DNA from: Treponema pectinovorum
GTDB lineage: Bacteria; Spirochaetota; Spirochaetia; Treponematales; Treponemataceae
NCBI RefSeq assembly: GCF_900497595.1
Contig: NZ_UFQO01000001.1
Span: forward strand, 62,001 to 126,000
DNA: 64,000 nucleotides
Reading direction: 5' to 3'
Part shown: positions 17,890 through 26,920 of the stretch, piece after piece
Layout of the letters: every line of letters starts with the position of its first letter
Position numbering within the stretch: position 1 is the first letter of the stretch
Made by a program: the position numbers and the translations under genes
Notes under the pieces: generated by a model
Database searches by the model: none
Seen by the model: the letters and a program-made list of their open reading frames with translations, nothing else
Told to the model about the DNA's origin: nothing

Positions 17890-19710
17890 ATGTGGAAAGA
17901 TAGTGAAACTGAGCTTGATTTTCTTGACTACGATTACTTAATACAAACGCTTCAAAGTATCATCACAGATGATTCTATTTTACCAGCGAGTATTGGAGTA
18001 TATGGTGACTGGGGGAGTGGAAAGTCAAGCTTGATGTATATGTGCAAAGAGCGTTTGATTAAGGAAGATGAAAAAATTAAATGTTTAGTATTTAATGGTT
18101 GGCTATTTGAAAATTATGAAGACGCAAAAACGGCGATATTAGGTACTATTCTTGATGAGATTAGTAAAGAAACACACTTAACTAAAAAGGCACAAGAAAT
18201 TATTAAAGGGTTATATAAAAGTGTTGATAAATTTAAATTGGTAAAAGGTGCATTGAAATATGGAACTGATTTTTTAGTGACAGGAGGGATTGGCTCTTTA
18301 CTTGGCATAACAATGAATCAGGTCTTGAAATATGGTCAAGAAAAAATAGAAGTCACTGATTTAGAAAAAATTAAATCTAATATTGAAAGCGAATTAAATA
18401 ACAAAGAGTTACGTGAGGATATTAGAAAATTTCAAAAAGCATTTGCATCTTTGTTAGAAGAAACAAAAATTAGTCGTTTAGTTGTTTTTATAGATGAGTT
18501 GGATAGATGTAGACCAGATACTATTTTAGAAACGCTTGAAGCAATAAAATTATTTCTTTTTAAGGGAAAAGTTGCTTTCGTTATTGGTGCTGATGAACGT
18601 CATATTTCGTATGCAGTTAAAAGTAAATTTAGAGATATAGAAGGCATTCAGATTGATATTGGGAAAGAATATCTTGAGAAATTAATACAATATCCTATTC
18701 GCATCCCACAATTAAATGCAGATGAGGTGGAAATTTATATTGCATGTTTACTTTTACAGTCGGAATTATCGGAAGAAAATTTTCAAAAGGCTCTATCATG
18801 GATAGTTGAGAAGAAAAAAGAGGATTTCGAGAGATTTAAGATCGAATCAATTATAACTTTATTTTCAGATAAAGAAGATAATTATTCAAATATTGTAGAA
18901 TCACTTTCTATTGCAAATCAGCTGGCATTTGTTTTATCTAATGGATTGCGTGGAAACCCTCGTCAGTGTAAACGCTTCTTGAATTCCATGTATATGAGAG
19001 TGCAAATGGCATCTTATAAGAATAAGAAATTGGATAGAAAAATTCTTGCAAAGATAATGATGTTGGAATATATAAAACCAAGAATTTTCAATAAAATAGC
19101 AGAGATGGCAGCGGATAATAGTTTAAGTAAAGAATTAACACTATTCGAGAATGGTACACCAGAGAATAGCGATAAGTTAAAAATTTGGAGAGAAGATAAT
19201 TGGTTTTTAAATTGGTGTAAAATAGATCCTAAATTATCTGATGAAAACCTCAATACATATTTTTATTTTACAAGAACCTCATTGGATGAAAAAATTAGTC
19301 GTATATCATCTTTTCTTTCACCAGAAGCCCAAGAAATATTGGAACAACTTCTTTCAAAATCAGACGTTAAAATTCAACAAGCAATTAAATCTGTTGCAAA
19401 TATATCAGATGCTGATGCGGCTGCAATTCTTGAGGCTATGAATTCTTCCATGATATCTGAAACAACAATAGCCAAAGAATTGATGAAATCATTTCTACTG
19501 TTTGCACAGCAAAGAACTGAGTTAACCAATGATACTCTCAGTTATTTACAATCACTTAGTGGCTCGCAAATTAATCTTGGTTGTATAAGTTATATAGCTG
19601 AATATGCAAATAAAATGAATAAGAAAGTAGAAATTTTAGAGATAGCATCTCAATGGGATAAGAACAAACAAGGCTTAAAAATTGGAATAGAAAAACTGTT
19701 AGAAAAATAG
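17890..19710 (+). CDS. qatA: QatA, KAP-family P-loop NTPase of the Qat anti-phage system
   Basis: A 606-aa ATPase. Walker A is GDWGSGKSS near residue 38 and Walker B is VVFIDELDRCR near 198, both typical of KAP NTPases. Two hydrophobic stretches (about 118-150) may insert in or touch the membrane. The C-terminal half is helical, without known domains. It is first of four genes whose order and types (KAP ATPase, QatB, QueC-like, TatD-like) match the known Qat defence system. How Qat stops phage is not established as far as I know. Ribosome site GAGGTG. It appears intact, unlike the neighbouring mobility genes. Confidence 0.9.
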   Translation: MWKDSETELDFLDYDYLIQTLQSIITDDSILPASIGVYGDWGSGKSSLMYMCKERLIKEDEKIKCLVFNGWLFENYEDAKTAILGTILDEISKETHLTKKAQEIIKGLYKSVDKFKLVKGALKYGTDFLVTGGIGSLLGITMNQVLKYGQEKIEVTDLEKIKSNIESELNNKELREDIRKFQKAFASLLEETKISRLVVFIDELDRCRPDTILETLEAIKLFLFKGKVAFVIGADERHISYAVKSKFRDIEGIQIDIGKEYLEKLIQYPIRIPQLNADEVEIYIACLLLQSELSEENFQKALSWIVEKKKEDFERFKIESIITLFSDKEDNYSNIVESLSIANQLAFVLSNGLRGNPRQCKRFLNSMYMRVQMASYKNKKLDRKILAKIMMLEYIKPRIFNKIAEMAADNSLSKELTLFENGTPENSDKLKIWREDNWFLNWCKIDPKLSDENLNTYFYFTRTSLDEKISRISSFLSPEAQEILEQLLSKSDVKIQQAIKSVANISDADAAAILEAMNSSMISETTIAKELMKSFLLFAQQRTELTNDTLSYLQSLSGSQINLGCISYIAEYANKMNKKVEILEIASQWDKNKQGLKIGIEKLLEK

Positions 19711-19727
19711 TATAAGAGGAGGGGCTT

Positions 19728-20495
19728 ATGGGAACATCAAGTATTTTTAATGGTAGGAATGATAGAAATTCCTTGTTACCAGAAGATTATAACCCTAATC
19801 AAGATGAAGACACTGATGTAACGGAACCAGTCAAATGGAAGACAGTTAAGTCAGATATGTCAAAGTTTGTAAAGAGTGGTGGTACATACAGTTCCGCAAA
19901 ACATATAGCAAGACAATATGTTAAAGCAGCTGGTGGAGCTAGAAGTTTGGCTTCACAGTCATACTCTGGAAGGAAAGCTGGAGGAAATCTGGGGAACTTT
20001 TTTAATGGTATTGTCACTAATGGCGTGAAGGTAACTTTTAAAAATCTCGGAATTGAATACGAAGGTAAATCTGTAGAGGCGATTTTTTCTAGGTTAGTAG
20101 ATGTAATTGCACCTAATTCAAGCACTAAAGAAGATATTGTGGCTAAGGAAGCTACACAAGCAGCTCTATCTAAAGTATTTGATTATGTTGAAAATAATTC
20201 GATGGATATAGACTCTCTAAATAATATGTCAATTGAATTAATGCATGAAGCCTTAAAAGAATACGTTGGTGCATATATTTGGATTACAATGATGAAAGAC
20301 TTAGGTAGTCGTTTAGAAATGTATATAACAAATGCAGATGATTCATATGCTACGGAATGCGAATTTAAAGATATGATTATGGGAATTGTAGATGTTGAGT
20401 TTAATAAGCAAGGTAATATAATAAATAAAAATATTTCGTCTACGATTAGAGATATGCATGAATGCTGTTTGAAAGTTATGGAGGGAATCTTATGA
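19728..20495 (+). CDS. qatB: QatB, Qat anti-phage system protein
   Basis: A 255-aa protein with ribosome site GAGGAGGGG. The N-terminus MGTSSIFNGRNDRN and the Gly/Ser-rich region following it (SGRKAGGNLGNFFNG) fit QatB proteins, which have no assigned activity. The second half is mainly helical. It lies 17 nt after qatA and overlaps qatC by 4 nt (ATGA), so the genes are one translational unit. The name rests partly on position. Confidence 0.8.
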   Translation: MGTSSIFNGRNDRNSLLPEDYNPNQDEDTDVTEPVKWKTVKSDMSKFVKSGGTYSSAKHIARQYVKAAGGARSLASQSYSGRKAGGNLGNFFNGIVTNGVKVTFKNLGIEYEGKSVEAIFSRLVDVIAPNSSTKEDIVAKEATQAALSKVFDYVENNSMDIDSLNNMSIELMHEALKEYVGAYIWITMMKDLGSRLEMYITNADDSYATECEFKDMIMGIVDVEFNKQGNIINKNISSTIRDMHECCLKVMEGIL

Positions 20496-21778
20496 AAATA
20501 GTTTGTCACATAAATAAAACAGATACTTTTGAAGTTGATGAACAAGCAATAAATGTTGATTTTTTCAACTCCAATTCTTTTTCATATACATTTTGGAAGA
20601 ATAAAAACAAGTTACCGTATTGGTACAGTCAACAAGCGTTAGATTTGCTTTACATTTCTATGGCTGTTTTTGCGGCGGATAGATTATGTTTAAGAAAAGA
20701 TGCGCATGATGGATGGAGTAGAGAATTTTCTATATACATGCCTATTTTAGAATATGATATGTGGCAAAATGCAAAATCAACACTTGAGAAAATGTTGAAT
20801 TTTTTAAGCGGCGATAAATGGACTTTTATTTTTAGAAGAAGAGAGCAATCTGAAGAGGAAAAGATAAACAACAATAAATGGGAAAAATCAAAGCAAAAAA
20901 TAAAAAGTTATGATCAAATTTGTATGTTTTCAGGCGGAATGGATTCGTTTATTGGTGCAATAGATTTGTTGGAAAGTAATAGTGATAAAACATTATTTGT
21001 GAGCCATTATGGTGGCGGGAAAGGAACAAAGGAATTTCAAGATATTCTTAAAGAAAAGTTTATTAATCAGTATTCATTAGAATTAAGAGATTTCCATCAG
21101 TATTATGCAAAGGTTGTGTCAGGTATTGAAGATACTACAAGAACACGTTCCTTCATGTTTTTCTCTCACTCATTAGCAGTTGCATCATGTTTGAGAAAGC
21201 AAGTTCATTTGGTTATACCAGAAAATGGTTTTATTTCATTAAATATTCCTAACACATTTTCTCGAATAGGTACAAGTAGCACAAGAACAACACACCCACA
21301 TTATATGGGCTTGTTTCAAAAGTTGTTAGATTTAATTGAATTAAAAGTAACGTTAGTTAATCCGTATCAATTTAAAACAAAAGGTGAAATGTTGTTGAAC
21401 TGCAAAAATCAATCTTTTGTTAGAGAAAATTTGGATAATACTATGTCCTGTTCACATCCGGATAATGGTAGAATGCAAAAAGAAAAGGAAGCTAGGCATT
21501 GTGGTTACTGTTTACCATGCGTAATAAGACAAGCAGCAATCATGCGTGCAGGCATTATAGATCAAAGTTCATATAGGGATAATAAATTTAATGGAGGCAA
21601 GGTTTCCAGAACTTGTTTAAATTCGTATCGTTTTGGATTAAGAAAATTTAATCCTAAATACGCTTTTATGACAATTCAATCTAGTGGCTCTATAGAGAAT
21701 AATATTGAAGATTATGCAAATCTGTATATTAGAGGTATGGAGGAATTAAAAACATATTTGGAGGAATTGGATGACTAA
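20492..21778 (+). CDS. qatC: QatC, QueC-like enzyme of the Qat system
   Basis: About 428 aa from ATG 20492, chosen for the GGAGGG site 7 nt upstream and the ATGA overlap with qatB. A PP-loop ATP-pyrophosphatase motif, CMFSGGMDSFIGA, is near residue 146, and a cysteine-rich zinc site CGYCLPCVIRQAA lies in the C-terminal part; both are features of QueC, which makes preQ0 from carboxy-deazaguanine. In Qat the enzyme may modify a nucleotide or a protein; this is unknown. The N-terminal 130 residues are extra relative to QueC. It overlaps qatD by 8 nt. Confidence 0.88.
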   Translation: MKIVCHINKTDTFEVDEQAINVDFFNSNSFSYTFWKNKNKLPYWYSQQALDLLYISMAVFAADRLCLRKDAHDGWSREFSIYMPILEYDMWQNAKSTLEKMLNFLSGDKWTFIFRRREQSEEEKINNNKWEKSKQKIKSYDQICMFSGGMDSFIGAIDLLESNSDKTLFVSHYGGGKGTKEFQDILKEKFINQYSLELRDFHQYYAKVVSGIEDTTRTRSFMFFSHSLAVASCLRKQVHLVIPENGFISLNIPNTFSRIGTSSTRTTHPHYMGLFQKLLDLIELKVTLVNPYQFKTKGEMLLNCKNQSFVRENLDNTMSCSHPDNGRMQKEKEARHCGYCLPCVIRQAAIMRAGIIDQSSYRDNKFNGGKVSRTCLNSYRFGLRKFNPKYAFMTIQSSGSIENNIEDYANLYIRGMEELKTYLEELDD

Positions 21779-22502
21779 CTTTTATATGGATATGCATATG
21801 CACTTTGACCTATACAAAAATAAATATGAAGTTTTGAAATATATTGAAGATAAGAAGTCTTATACTCTTGCAGTAACCAATCTACCAGATTTGTATAGGA
21901 AATACTATGCCGAGAATTGGGATTATAAATATGTAAGATTAGCATTAGGTTTTCATCCAGAGTTGGCCGCACAATATTATGCTCAAATTAATATTTTTGA
22001 AAAATACATTAAAACGACACGTTATATTGGAGAAATTGGGTTAGATTATTCTGCCCAAAATATAGAAAATGTAGATAAGCAAAAAGAAGTATTTAAAAAA
22101 ATTGTTGATTTATGTAAAGCTGATAACAAAAAGATAATAAGTGTTCATACAAGAAAGGCAGAAAATGACTGTTTGAAAATTCTTGATGGATTTGAGGGAA
22201 AAGTAATATTGCATTGGTACACTGGTAATTTAAGTAATTTAAAAATTGCAATATCGAGAGGTTATTTTTTCTCCATAAATCAACAAATGATAAAGAGTAA
22301 AAATGGGAGAACTATTATTGATATGATTCCAATAGATAGGATACTCCTTGAAAGCGATGCACCCTTTACTGAGGGACTTCATACAACTTATAATATATCT
22401 TTTATGAATGATATTATTGAATATTTAAGTGTTAGTAAAAATCTAGAGAAACAGTTTATTTGCATAAAACTAAAAGAAAACTTTAGAACAATTCTATTGT
22501 GA
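21771..22502 (+). CDS. qatD: QatD, TatD-family metal-dependent nuclease of the Qat system
   Basis: A 243-aa TIM-barrel hydrolase. Metal ligands are all visible: HMH in DMHMHFD near residue 7, Glu in GEIGLDY near 85, His in SVHTRKA near 125, HWYTG near 148 and Asp in ESDAPF near 190. TatD enzymes are Mg-dependent DNases. It overlaps qatC by 8 nt and closes the operon; the next gene converges from the opposite strand. The full set of catalytic residues suggests it is active. Confidence 0.9.
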   Translation: MTNFYMDMHMHFDLYKNKYEVLKYIEDKKSYTLAVTNLPDLYRKYYAENWDYKYVRLALGFHPELAAQYYAQINIFEKYIKTTRYIGEIGLDYSAQNIENVDKQKEVFKKIVDLCKADNKKIISVHTRKAENDCLKILDGFEGKVILHWYTGNLSNLKIAISRGYFFSINQQMIKSKNGRTIIDMIPIDRILLESDAPFTEGLHTTYNISFMNDIIEYLSVSKNLEKQFICIKLKENFRTILL

Positions 22503-22519
22503 GCATATAATAAATTGAA

Positions 22520-23850
22520 TCACCTCTCTATCTCCTTACTCATATATTTCTCATAATTTTTTCTGATCTGATACAGTTCTTTCATATCAGTTTTTGCAGA
22601 AGAATACTCTTGCATTAGGGTATTCTTTTTTTCATACAATGAATCAAGCTCTTCCAGAATATCCTTGGAATTTGGAAGTTTTGAGTAAGTTTTTTTTAGG
22701 TCTGAAAGGGCATTTTCATAGAGTATTATTTCTGATTTACGTTCCTCAAAAAAAGCCTTATCAGATGGATCTTTCTTATATTCCAGATAGATTTGACGAT
22801 ACAATTTTACAGTATGAACTTGTTCCATAGTATTTGATAGAGCTGAAATTTTGTTATCTATGACTTTGATTTCATCCTGTATATTTTGTCTTTTTAATGC
22901 ACTTTCCTTAATGAATTCATCAAGCTGGGAGATAGACTTAAATCCTTTTTCACGCATCAAAAGTACAGTATCGGCTGCAGTTTTTAAATTATGTTTTGTA
23001 GCCCAATACTCATAGCCTTTGCTTGATTTTATCTTTTCATTATTTGCAATATCTATAATATTCCCAACACGTTTTTAACAGTATAGGTTCTTTGATTAGT
23101 ATTATCTAAGATACGTTCTTTTAATCTATCCTCAGTATAATCTTCTCCAATAGTCTTAGCTCTTGTAAATCTTTCTTTGTCCTTGTGCTTAAACGCAATG
23201 TGCTTTCCATACTTGATTTCATAATCAAGGGTAGTCATTTTCTTTAGAAAATCATCCCAATCATTGGCTTGTTTAATAGCTCTATCTATATCAAATTGAA
23301 GTCTGCTTTTCCAAGAAGTACCTTTCTTAAATTGGTCATTTTCATACCATGATTTACCATTAGTCTTATATTTCTTTCTATAAGTTTCATAGAATTCATC
23401 AATAACAGATAGATTATTTTCTTTGCACAATTTATCGCTTTGATACCTAATTTGATGATAGCTTCTCTTGTTAGACTGGTAGCACTTGCCTGTAACCATA
23501 TTTACATTATTGAAGATGATATGGTTATGGATATGACCTTTGTCTATATGGGTAGTAAGTACGAACTCATATTGATCCTTAAGTATTCTCTTGCAAAGTT
23601 CCATTCCGATTTGATGTGCAATTTCTGGCGTAGCTTCACCAGGCATAAATGATTGAATGAGGTGTCTTGCAAGTATAGTTCCATTAACTTTATTATCTTC
23701 TCTAGTCTTCATAAAAGCAGTATGGGCAGTTGAAGCAAAGCACTTATTTGTGCTTACCAATATTTTTTCGTCTGTCTTTTCTTCATTTGTTATATAAGCA
23801 ATAGCAAGATTAAGAGTAGATTTTACAGGATGTATTTTTGTAATTGCCAC
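22520..23850 (-). pseudogene. MobP-type relaxase, frameshifted
   Basis: GTG 23850 opens a relaxase domain with the metal-binding HIDKGHIHNHIIFNNVN (about residues 105-121), the endonuclease that nicks oriT. The frame ends at 23053 after VKNVLGIL. In the next frame, from the same place, the protein continues as RVGNIIDIANNEK...YEYWATKHNL and then a coiled-coil tail ending at 22520. A T5 run at 23072-23076 (A5 on the coding strand) is the likely site of a one-base deletion. The first 265 residues hold the catalytic part, so residual activity is possible. It abuts mobC with no gap. Confidence 0.88.
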
Positions 23851-24210
23851 TTATATGTCATCTCCTTTGTTAGTAGTTTTATTGAGTAGTAGGGAATGTA
23901 TCTGCCATATTTCTTTTGATAGATGTTCAATTTGAGATTTCATATCTTTGATGTCATCGTTATAGATAATACCAGTAGAATTAACTCGTTTAGCAATTTG
24001 GTTTACACTACTTGCATACCTAAAAAGCAATCCTTGTATTTCTCTAAATGGCTGTAAATCGACAACATAAATATCTGATTCTGACACTACTTTTCTTAGA
24101 AAATGGTTCATTGTCTTACACTTTGACATCTTCATTTTCTTTTCAAAAAGTGCTTTTTCTTCTTCTGTTAAGTTTATTTTCAGCTGAACATTTCTAATTC
24201 TATTTGCCAT
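23851..24210 (-). CDS. mobC: MobC-family relaxosome accessory protein
   Basis: A 119-aa protein with a ribbon-helix-helix-like start (RNVQLKINLTEEEKALFEKK, then MNHFLRKVV) and a helical end (SSVNQIAKRVN...IEHLSKEIWQIHSLL), as in MobC proteins that help the relaxase open oriT. It is followed directly by the relaxase GTG start. It appears intact although the relaxase is not. Confidence 0.8.
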   Translation of the reverse strand: MANRIRNVQLKINLTEEEKALFEKKMKMSKCKTMNHFLRKVVSESDIYVVDLQPFREIQGLLFRYASSVNQIAKRVNSTGIIYNDDIKDMKSQIEHLSKEIWQIHSLLLNKTTNKGDDI

Positions 24211-24370
24211 GTCTGTTACTTCCTTTCTCTAGATTCAGGGGTCTTAGGGTACTCCCTAACAAGCTAAAATTGAAAAAAAAGAAGCAACTCCACGAGGGGC
24301 TGCTTCATCGATTTTTCGTAAGTGGGTACACACTTACTGTGCTTGCTACAAAAGAATGATTGTAATACAA
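24211..24370. other. Candidate transfer origin (oriT) region with inverted repeats
   Basis: Upstream of mobC, where oriT is usually found, lie three inverted repeats: TTAGGG-TACT-CCCTAA (24244-24259), GAAGCA...TGCTTC (24281-24306) and GTAAGTG-GGTACA-CACTTAC (24318-24337). The nick site cannot be identified from sequence alone. Confidence 0.4.
24273..24306 (-). terminator. Terminator-like hairpin ahead of mobC
   Basis: Read leftward, GAAGCAGCCCC pairs with GGAGTTGCTTC and is followed by eight T. It may end transcripts coming from the right or attenuate mobC expression. Confidence 0.55.
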
Positions 24371-24442
24371 GCGTTAAGCAAGTTTTAAATATTAAATAAA
24401 TTATAACATAAAAGTAGTGTTTTTTCTACAGCTATCTTGGCA

Positions 24443-24484
24443 AATATTGAATTTTGATTTATTATTAAACATAAATTCAATATT
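24443..24484 (+). promoter_or_regulatory. Inverted repeat, likely TetR-family operator
   Basis: Perfect 12-bp arms AATATTGAATTT and AAATTCAATATT are separated by 18 nt, ending 20 nt before the TetR-family gene. The same half-site recurs before the exporter genes (25131-25154), so the regulator probably binds both. Confidence 0.65.
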
Positions 24485-24504
24485 GGAATAGAAAGAGATG
24501 TGCT

Positions 24505-25077
24505 ATGGCACAAGTATTAAAAGAAGAAGTTAGAAATAGAATACTCGAAGCAGCGGAAAAAGTATTTTATAAAAAGGATTATAGAGGTGCCAAATTAACA
24601 GAAATTGCAAAAGAAGCAGATATTCCTGTGGCACTAATTTATACCTATTTCAAAAATAAGGAAGTTTTGTTTGATGCAGTAGTAAGTTCTGTTTATATAA
24701 ACTTCGAGTCAGCTTTTAATGAGGAAGAATCTTTGGAAAAAGGTTCTGCTTCTGAAAGGTTTGATGAAGTTGGAGAAAATTATATTCATGAACTTTTAAA
24801 AGAGCGTAAGAAGTTAATTATTTTAATGGATAAAAGCTCAGGTACTAAGCATACAGAAGCAAAACAAAAACTCATATCGCAAATGCAGGTTCATATTGAA
24901 GTAAGTTTAAAAAGACAATCGAAACAGGAATATGATCCAATGCTTGCCCATATTTTAGCCAGTAACTTTACAGAGGGGCTTCTTGAAATAGCAAGGCACT
25001 ATCAAAGTGAAAAGTGGGCAAAAGATATGTTAAAACTTATTGCAAGGTGTTATTACAAGGGAGTGGAATCCCTATAA
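24505..25077 (+). CDS. TetR-family transcriptional repressor
   Basis: A 190-aa protein with the TetR N-terminal DNA-binding domain: RILEAAEKVFYKKDYRGAKL, then the helix-turn-helix TEIAKEADIPVALIYTYFKN. The C-terminal ligand domain is helical and not specific. It lies upstream of, and in the same direction as, the two ABC exporter genes. Matching inverted repeats before both units suggest it represses itself and the exporter until a ligand binds (inference). Confidence 0.9.
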   Translation: MAQVLKEEVRNRILEAAEKVFYKKDYRGAKLTEIAKEADIPVALIYTYFKNKEVLFDAVVSSVYINFESAFNEEESLEKGSASERFDEVGENYIHELLKERKKLIILMDKSSGTKHTEAKQKLISQMQVHIEVSLKRQSKQEYDPMLAHILASNFTEGLLEIARHYQSEKWAKDMLKLIARCYYKGVESL

Positions 25078-25092
25078 TCAGCACTAAAAAAT

Positions 25093-25117
25093 AGACTTTG
25101 CGTAATCAGCAAAGTCT
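25093..25117 (+). terminator. Hairpin, probable terminator after the TetR gene
   Basis: AGACTTTGC and GCAAAGTCT form a perfect 9-bp stem with a 7-nt loop, followed by a weak T-rich tract. It probably separates tetR transcription from the exporter genes. Confidence 0.6.
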
Positions 25118-25130
25118 TACTTTAAACTTT

Positions 25131-25154
25131 AATACTGAATTAAAATTCAATATT
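25131..25154 (+). promoter_or_regulatory. Palindromic operator before the exporter genes
   Basis: AATACTGAATT-AA-AATTCAATATT is an inverted repeat with one mismatch. It shares its half-site with the repeat before the TetR gene and lies 26 nt before the first exporter gene. Confidence 0.6.
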
Positions 25155-25180
25155 ATTCAATTTTGAAAGGAGAGTTGTTC

Positions 25181-26920
25181 ATGCCGGAAAATGAATTAAG
25201 GAAAAAAGTGATTGGGAAAAATAGTTTATCCAATTCACTTCTTGCTTTAAAAATAGTATTTGATTTGATACCACAAATCTTACTTGTATATTTGATTAGT
25301 TCTTTAATCACAAACAATATTAACGAAGGTAATTTAAAGTATATATTCTTGGGAATCTTTATATCGTTTGTATTAAAAGGCGTGTTTTACTATTTTGCAA
25401 CAAAGGTTGCCCATGAGAAAGCATACGAAAAATTGACAGAACTTAGGATAGATATTATCGGGCATCTAAAAAAACTAAGTTTGGGATTTTTCAAAGAACA
25501 TAATACAGGGGAGCTTACGAACATTGTTCAGCATGATGTGGAGCAAGTGGAAGTATACCTTGCTCATGGTCTTCCTGAAATAATGGCAGTTACGCTTCTG
25601 CCTACCATTATTTTCATAGCTATGATTTTTGTAGACTGGCGTCTTGCTCTTGGAATGATTGCCGGAGTTCCACTCATGTATTTGGTAAAAGTTCTTTCAC
25701 AGAAAACAATGGATAAGAACTTTGCTATTTACTTTAACCATGAAAACAAGATGAGAGAAGAGCTAATGGAATATGTAAAAAATATCTCTGTGATTAAGGC
25801 TTTTGCTAAAGAAGAGGAGATTAGTGAAAGAACATTAAAAACGGCAAGAGAGTATATTTACTGGGTTAAAAAGAGCATGGGAGCAATTACAATTCCAATG
25901 GGACTTATTGACATATTTATGGAAATTGGAGTGGTAATTGTCATGATTTTGGGAAGTATCTTTCTCTATTATGGGAATATTACAACTCCTAATTTTATTC
26001 TTGCAATAATTTTATCATCTGCTTTTACTGCATCTATAAGTAAGACAGCTACATTGCAACATTTTTCTATTGTGTTTAGGGAGGCATTAAAGGCGATTGG
26101 AAAAGTTTTAACAGTTCCGCTTCCAAAGAAAAAGACAGAACAAGGTTTAGAATTTGGAAACATAGAATTTAAAGATGTGAATTTTGCATACGGAAAAGAT
26201 TGCTTTGAGCTAAAAAATATCAATTTAACTTTTAAGAAAAATAGCTTGAATGCCTTTGTAGGTGCAAGCGGTTGTGGGAAAAGTACCGTATCTAATTTGC
26301 TTATGGGATTTTGGGATGCAGACGAAGGACAAATACTGATAAATGGAAAAGACATAAAAGAATATAGTCAAGAAAACATCTCAATGCTGATTGGTAGTGT
26401 CGGGCAAGAAGTTATCCTTTTTGATTTAAGTATTTTTGAAAATATAGCAATCGGAAAACTAAATGCAACAAAAGAAGAAGTCATAGAAGCTGCTAAAAAA
26501 GCAAGATGCCATGATTTTATTTCTGCTTTACCAAATGGATATGAAACACGAATAGGTGAAATGGGAGTTAAGTTATCCGGTGGAGAAAAACAAAGAATCT
26601 CCATAGCAAGAATGATACTTAAAAATGCACCGATTTTAATATTAGATGAGGCAATGGCAGCTGTTGATAGTGAAAATGAAAGACTAATCGGTGAAGCGAT
26701 TGATGATTTAAGTAAGGATAAAACCATCATTACAATTGCTCATCATCTAAATACGATTAGAGATTCAGACCAAATTATAGTTATGGATAAGGGTGTTGTT
26801 CTTGATGCAGGAAGCCATGAAGAGTTGATGAAAAGATGTGATTTTTATAAGGATATGGTTGATGCACAGAACAAAGTTGATAGATGGAATTTGAAAGAGG
26901 TGGTAACAGAAAATGTTTAG
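25181..26920 (+). CDS. ABC exporter half-transporter (permease-ATPase), first subunit
   Basis: About 579 aa; ATG 25181 has site AAAGGAGAG 6 nt upstream. The N-terminal 300 residues hold six membrane helices (type IV exporter fold) and the C-terminal part an ATPase: Walker A GASGCGKST, signature LSGGEKQRIS, Walker B ILILDEAMAAVD, His-switch TIAHHL. The second subunit overlaps by 8 nt, so a heterodimer is likely. The substrate is not evident; similar TetR-linked pairs in Firmicutes elements are thought to export drugs or handle iron chelators. The gene is intact. Confidence 0.88.
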   Translation: MPENELRKKVIGKNSLSNSLLALKIVFDLIPQILLVYLISSLITNNINEGNLKYIFLGIFISFVLKGVFYYFATKVAHEKAYEKLTELRIDIIGHLKKLSLGFFKEHNTGELTNIVQHDVEQVEVYLAHGLPEIMAVTLLPTIIFIAMIFVDWRLALGMIAGVPLMYLVKVLSQKTMDKNFAIYFNHENKMREELMEYVKNISVIKAFAKEEEISERTLKTAREYIYWVKKSMGAITIPMGLIDIFMEIGVVIVMILGSIFLYYGNITTPNFILAIILSSAFTASISKTATLQHFSIVFREALKAIGKVLTVPLPKKKTEQGLEFGNIEFKDVNFAYGKDCFELKNINLTFKKNSLNAFVGASGCGKSTVSNLLMGFWDADEGQILINGKDIKEYSQENISMLIGSVGQEVILFDLSIFENIAIGKLNATKEEVIEAAKKARCHDFISALPNGYETRIGEMGVKLSGGEKQRISIARMILKNAPILILDEAMAAVDSENERLIGEAIDDLSKDKTIITIAHHLNTIRDSDQIIVMDKGVVLDAGSHEELMKRCDFYKDMVDAQNKVDRWNLKEVVTENV

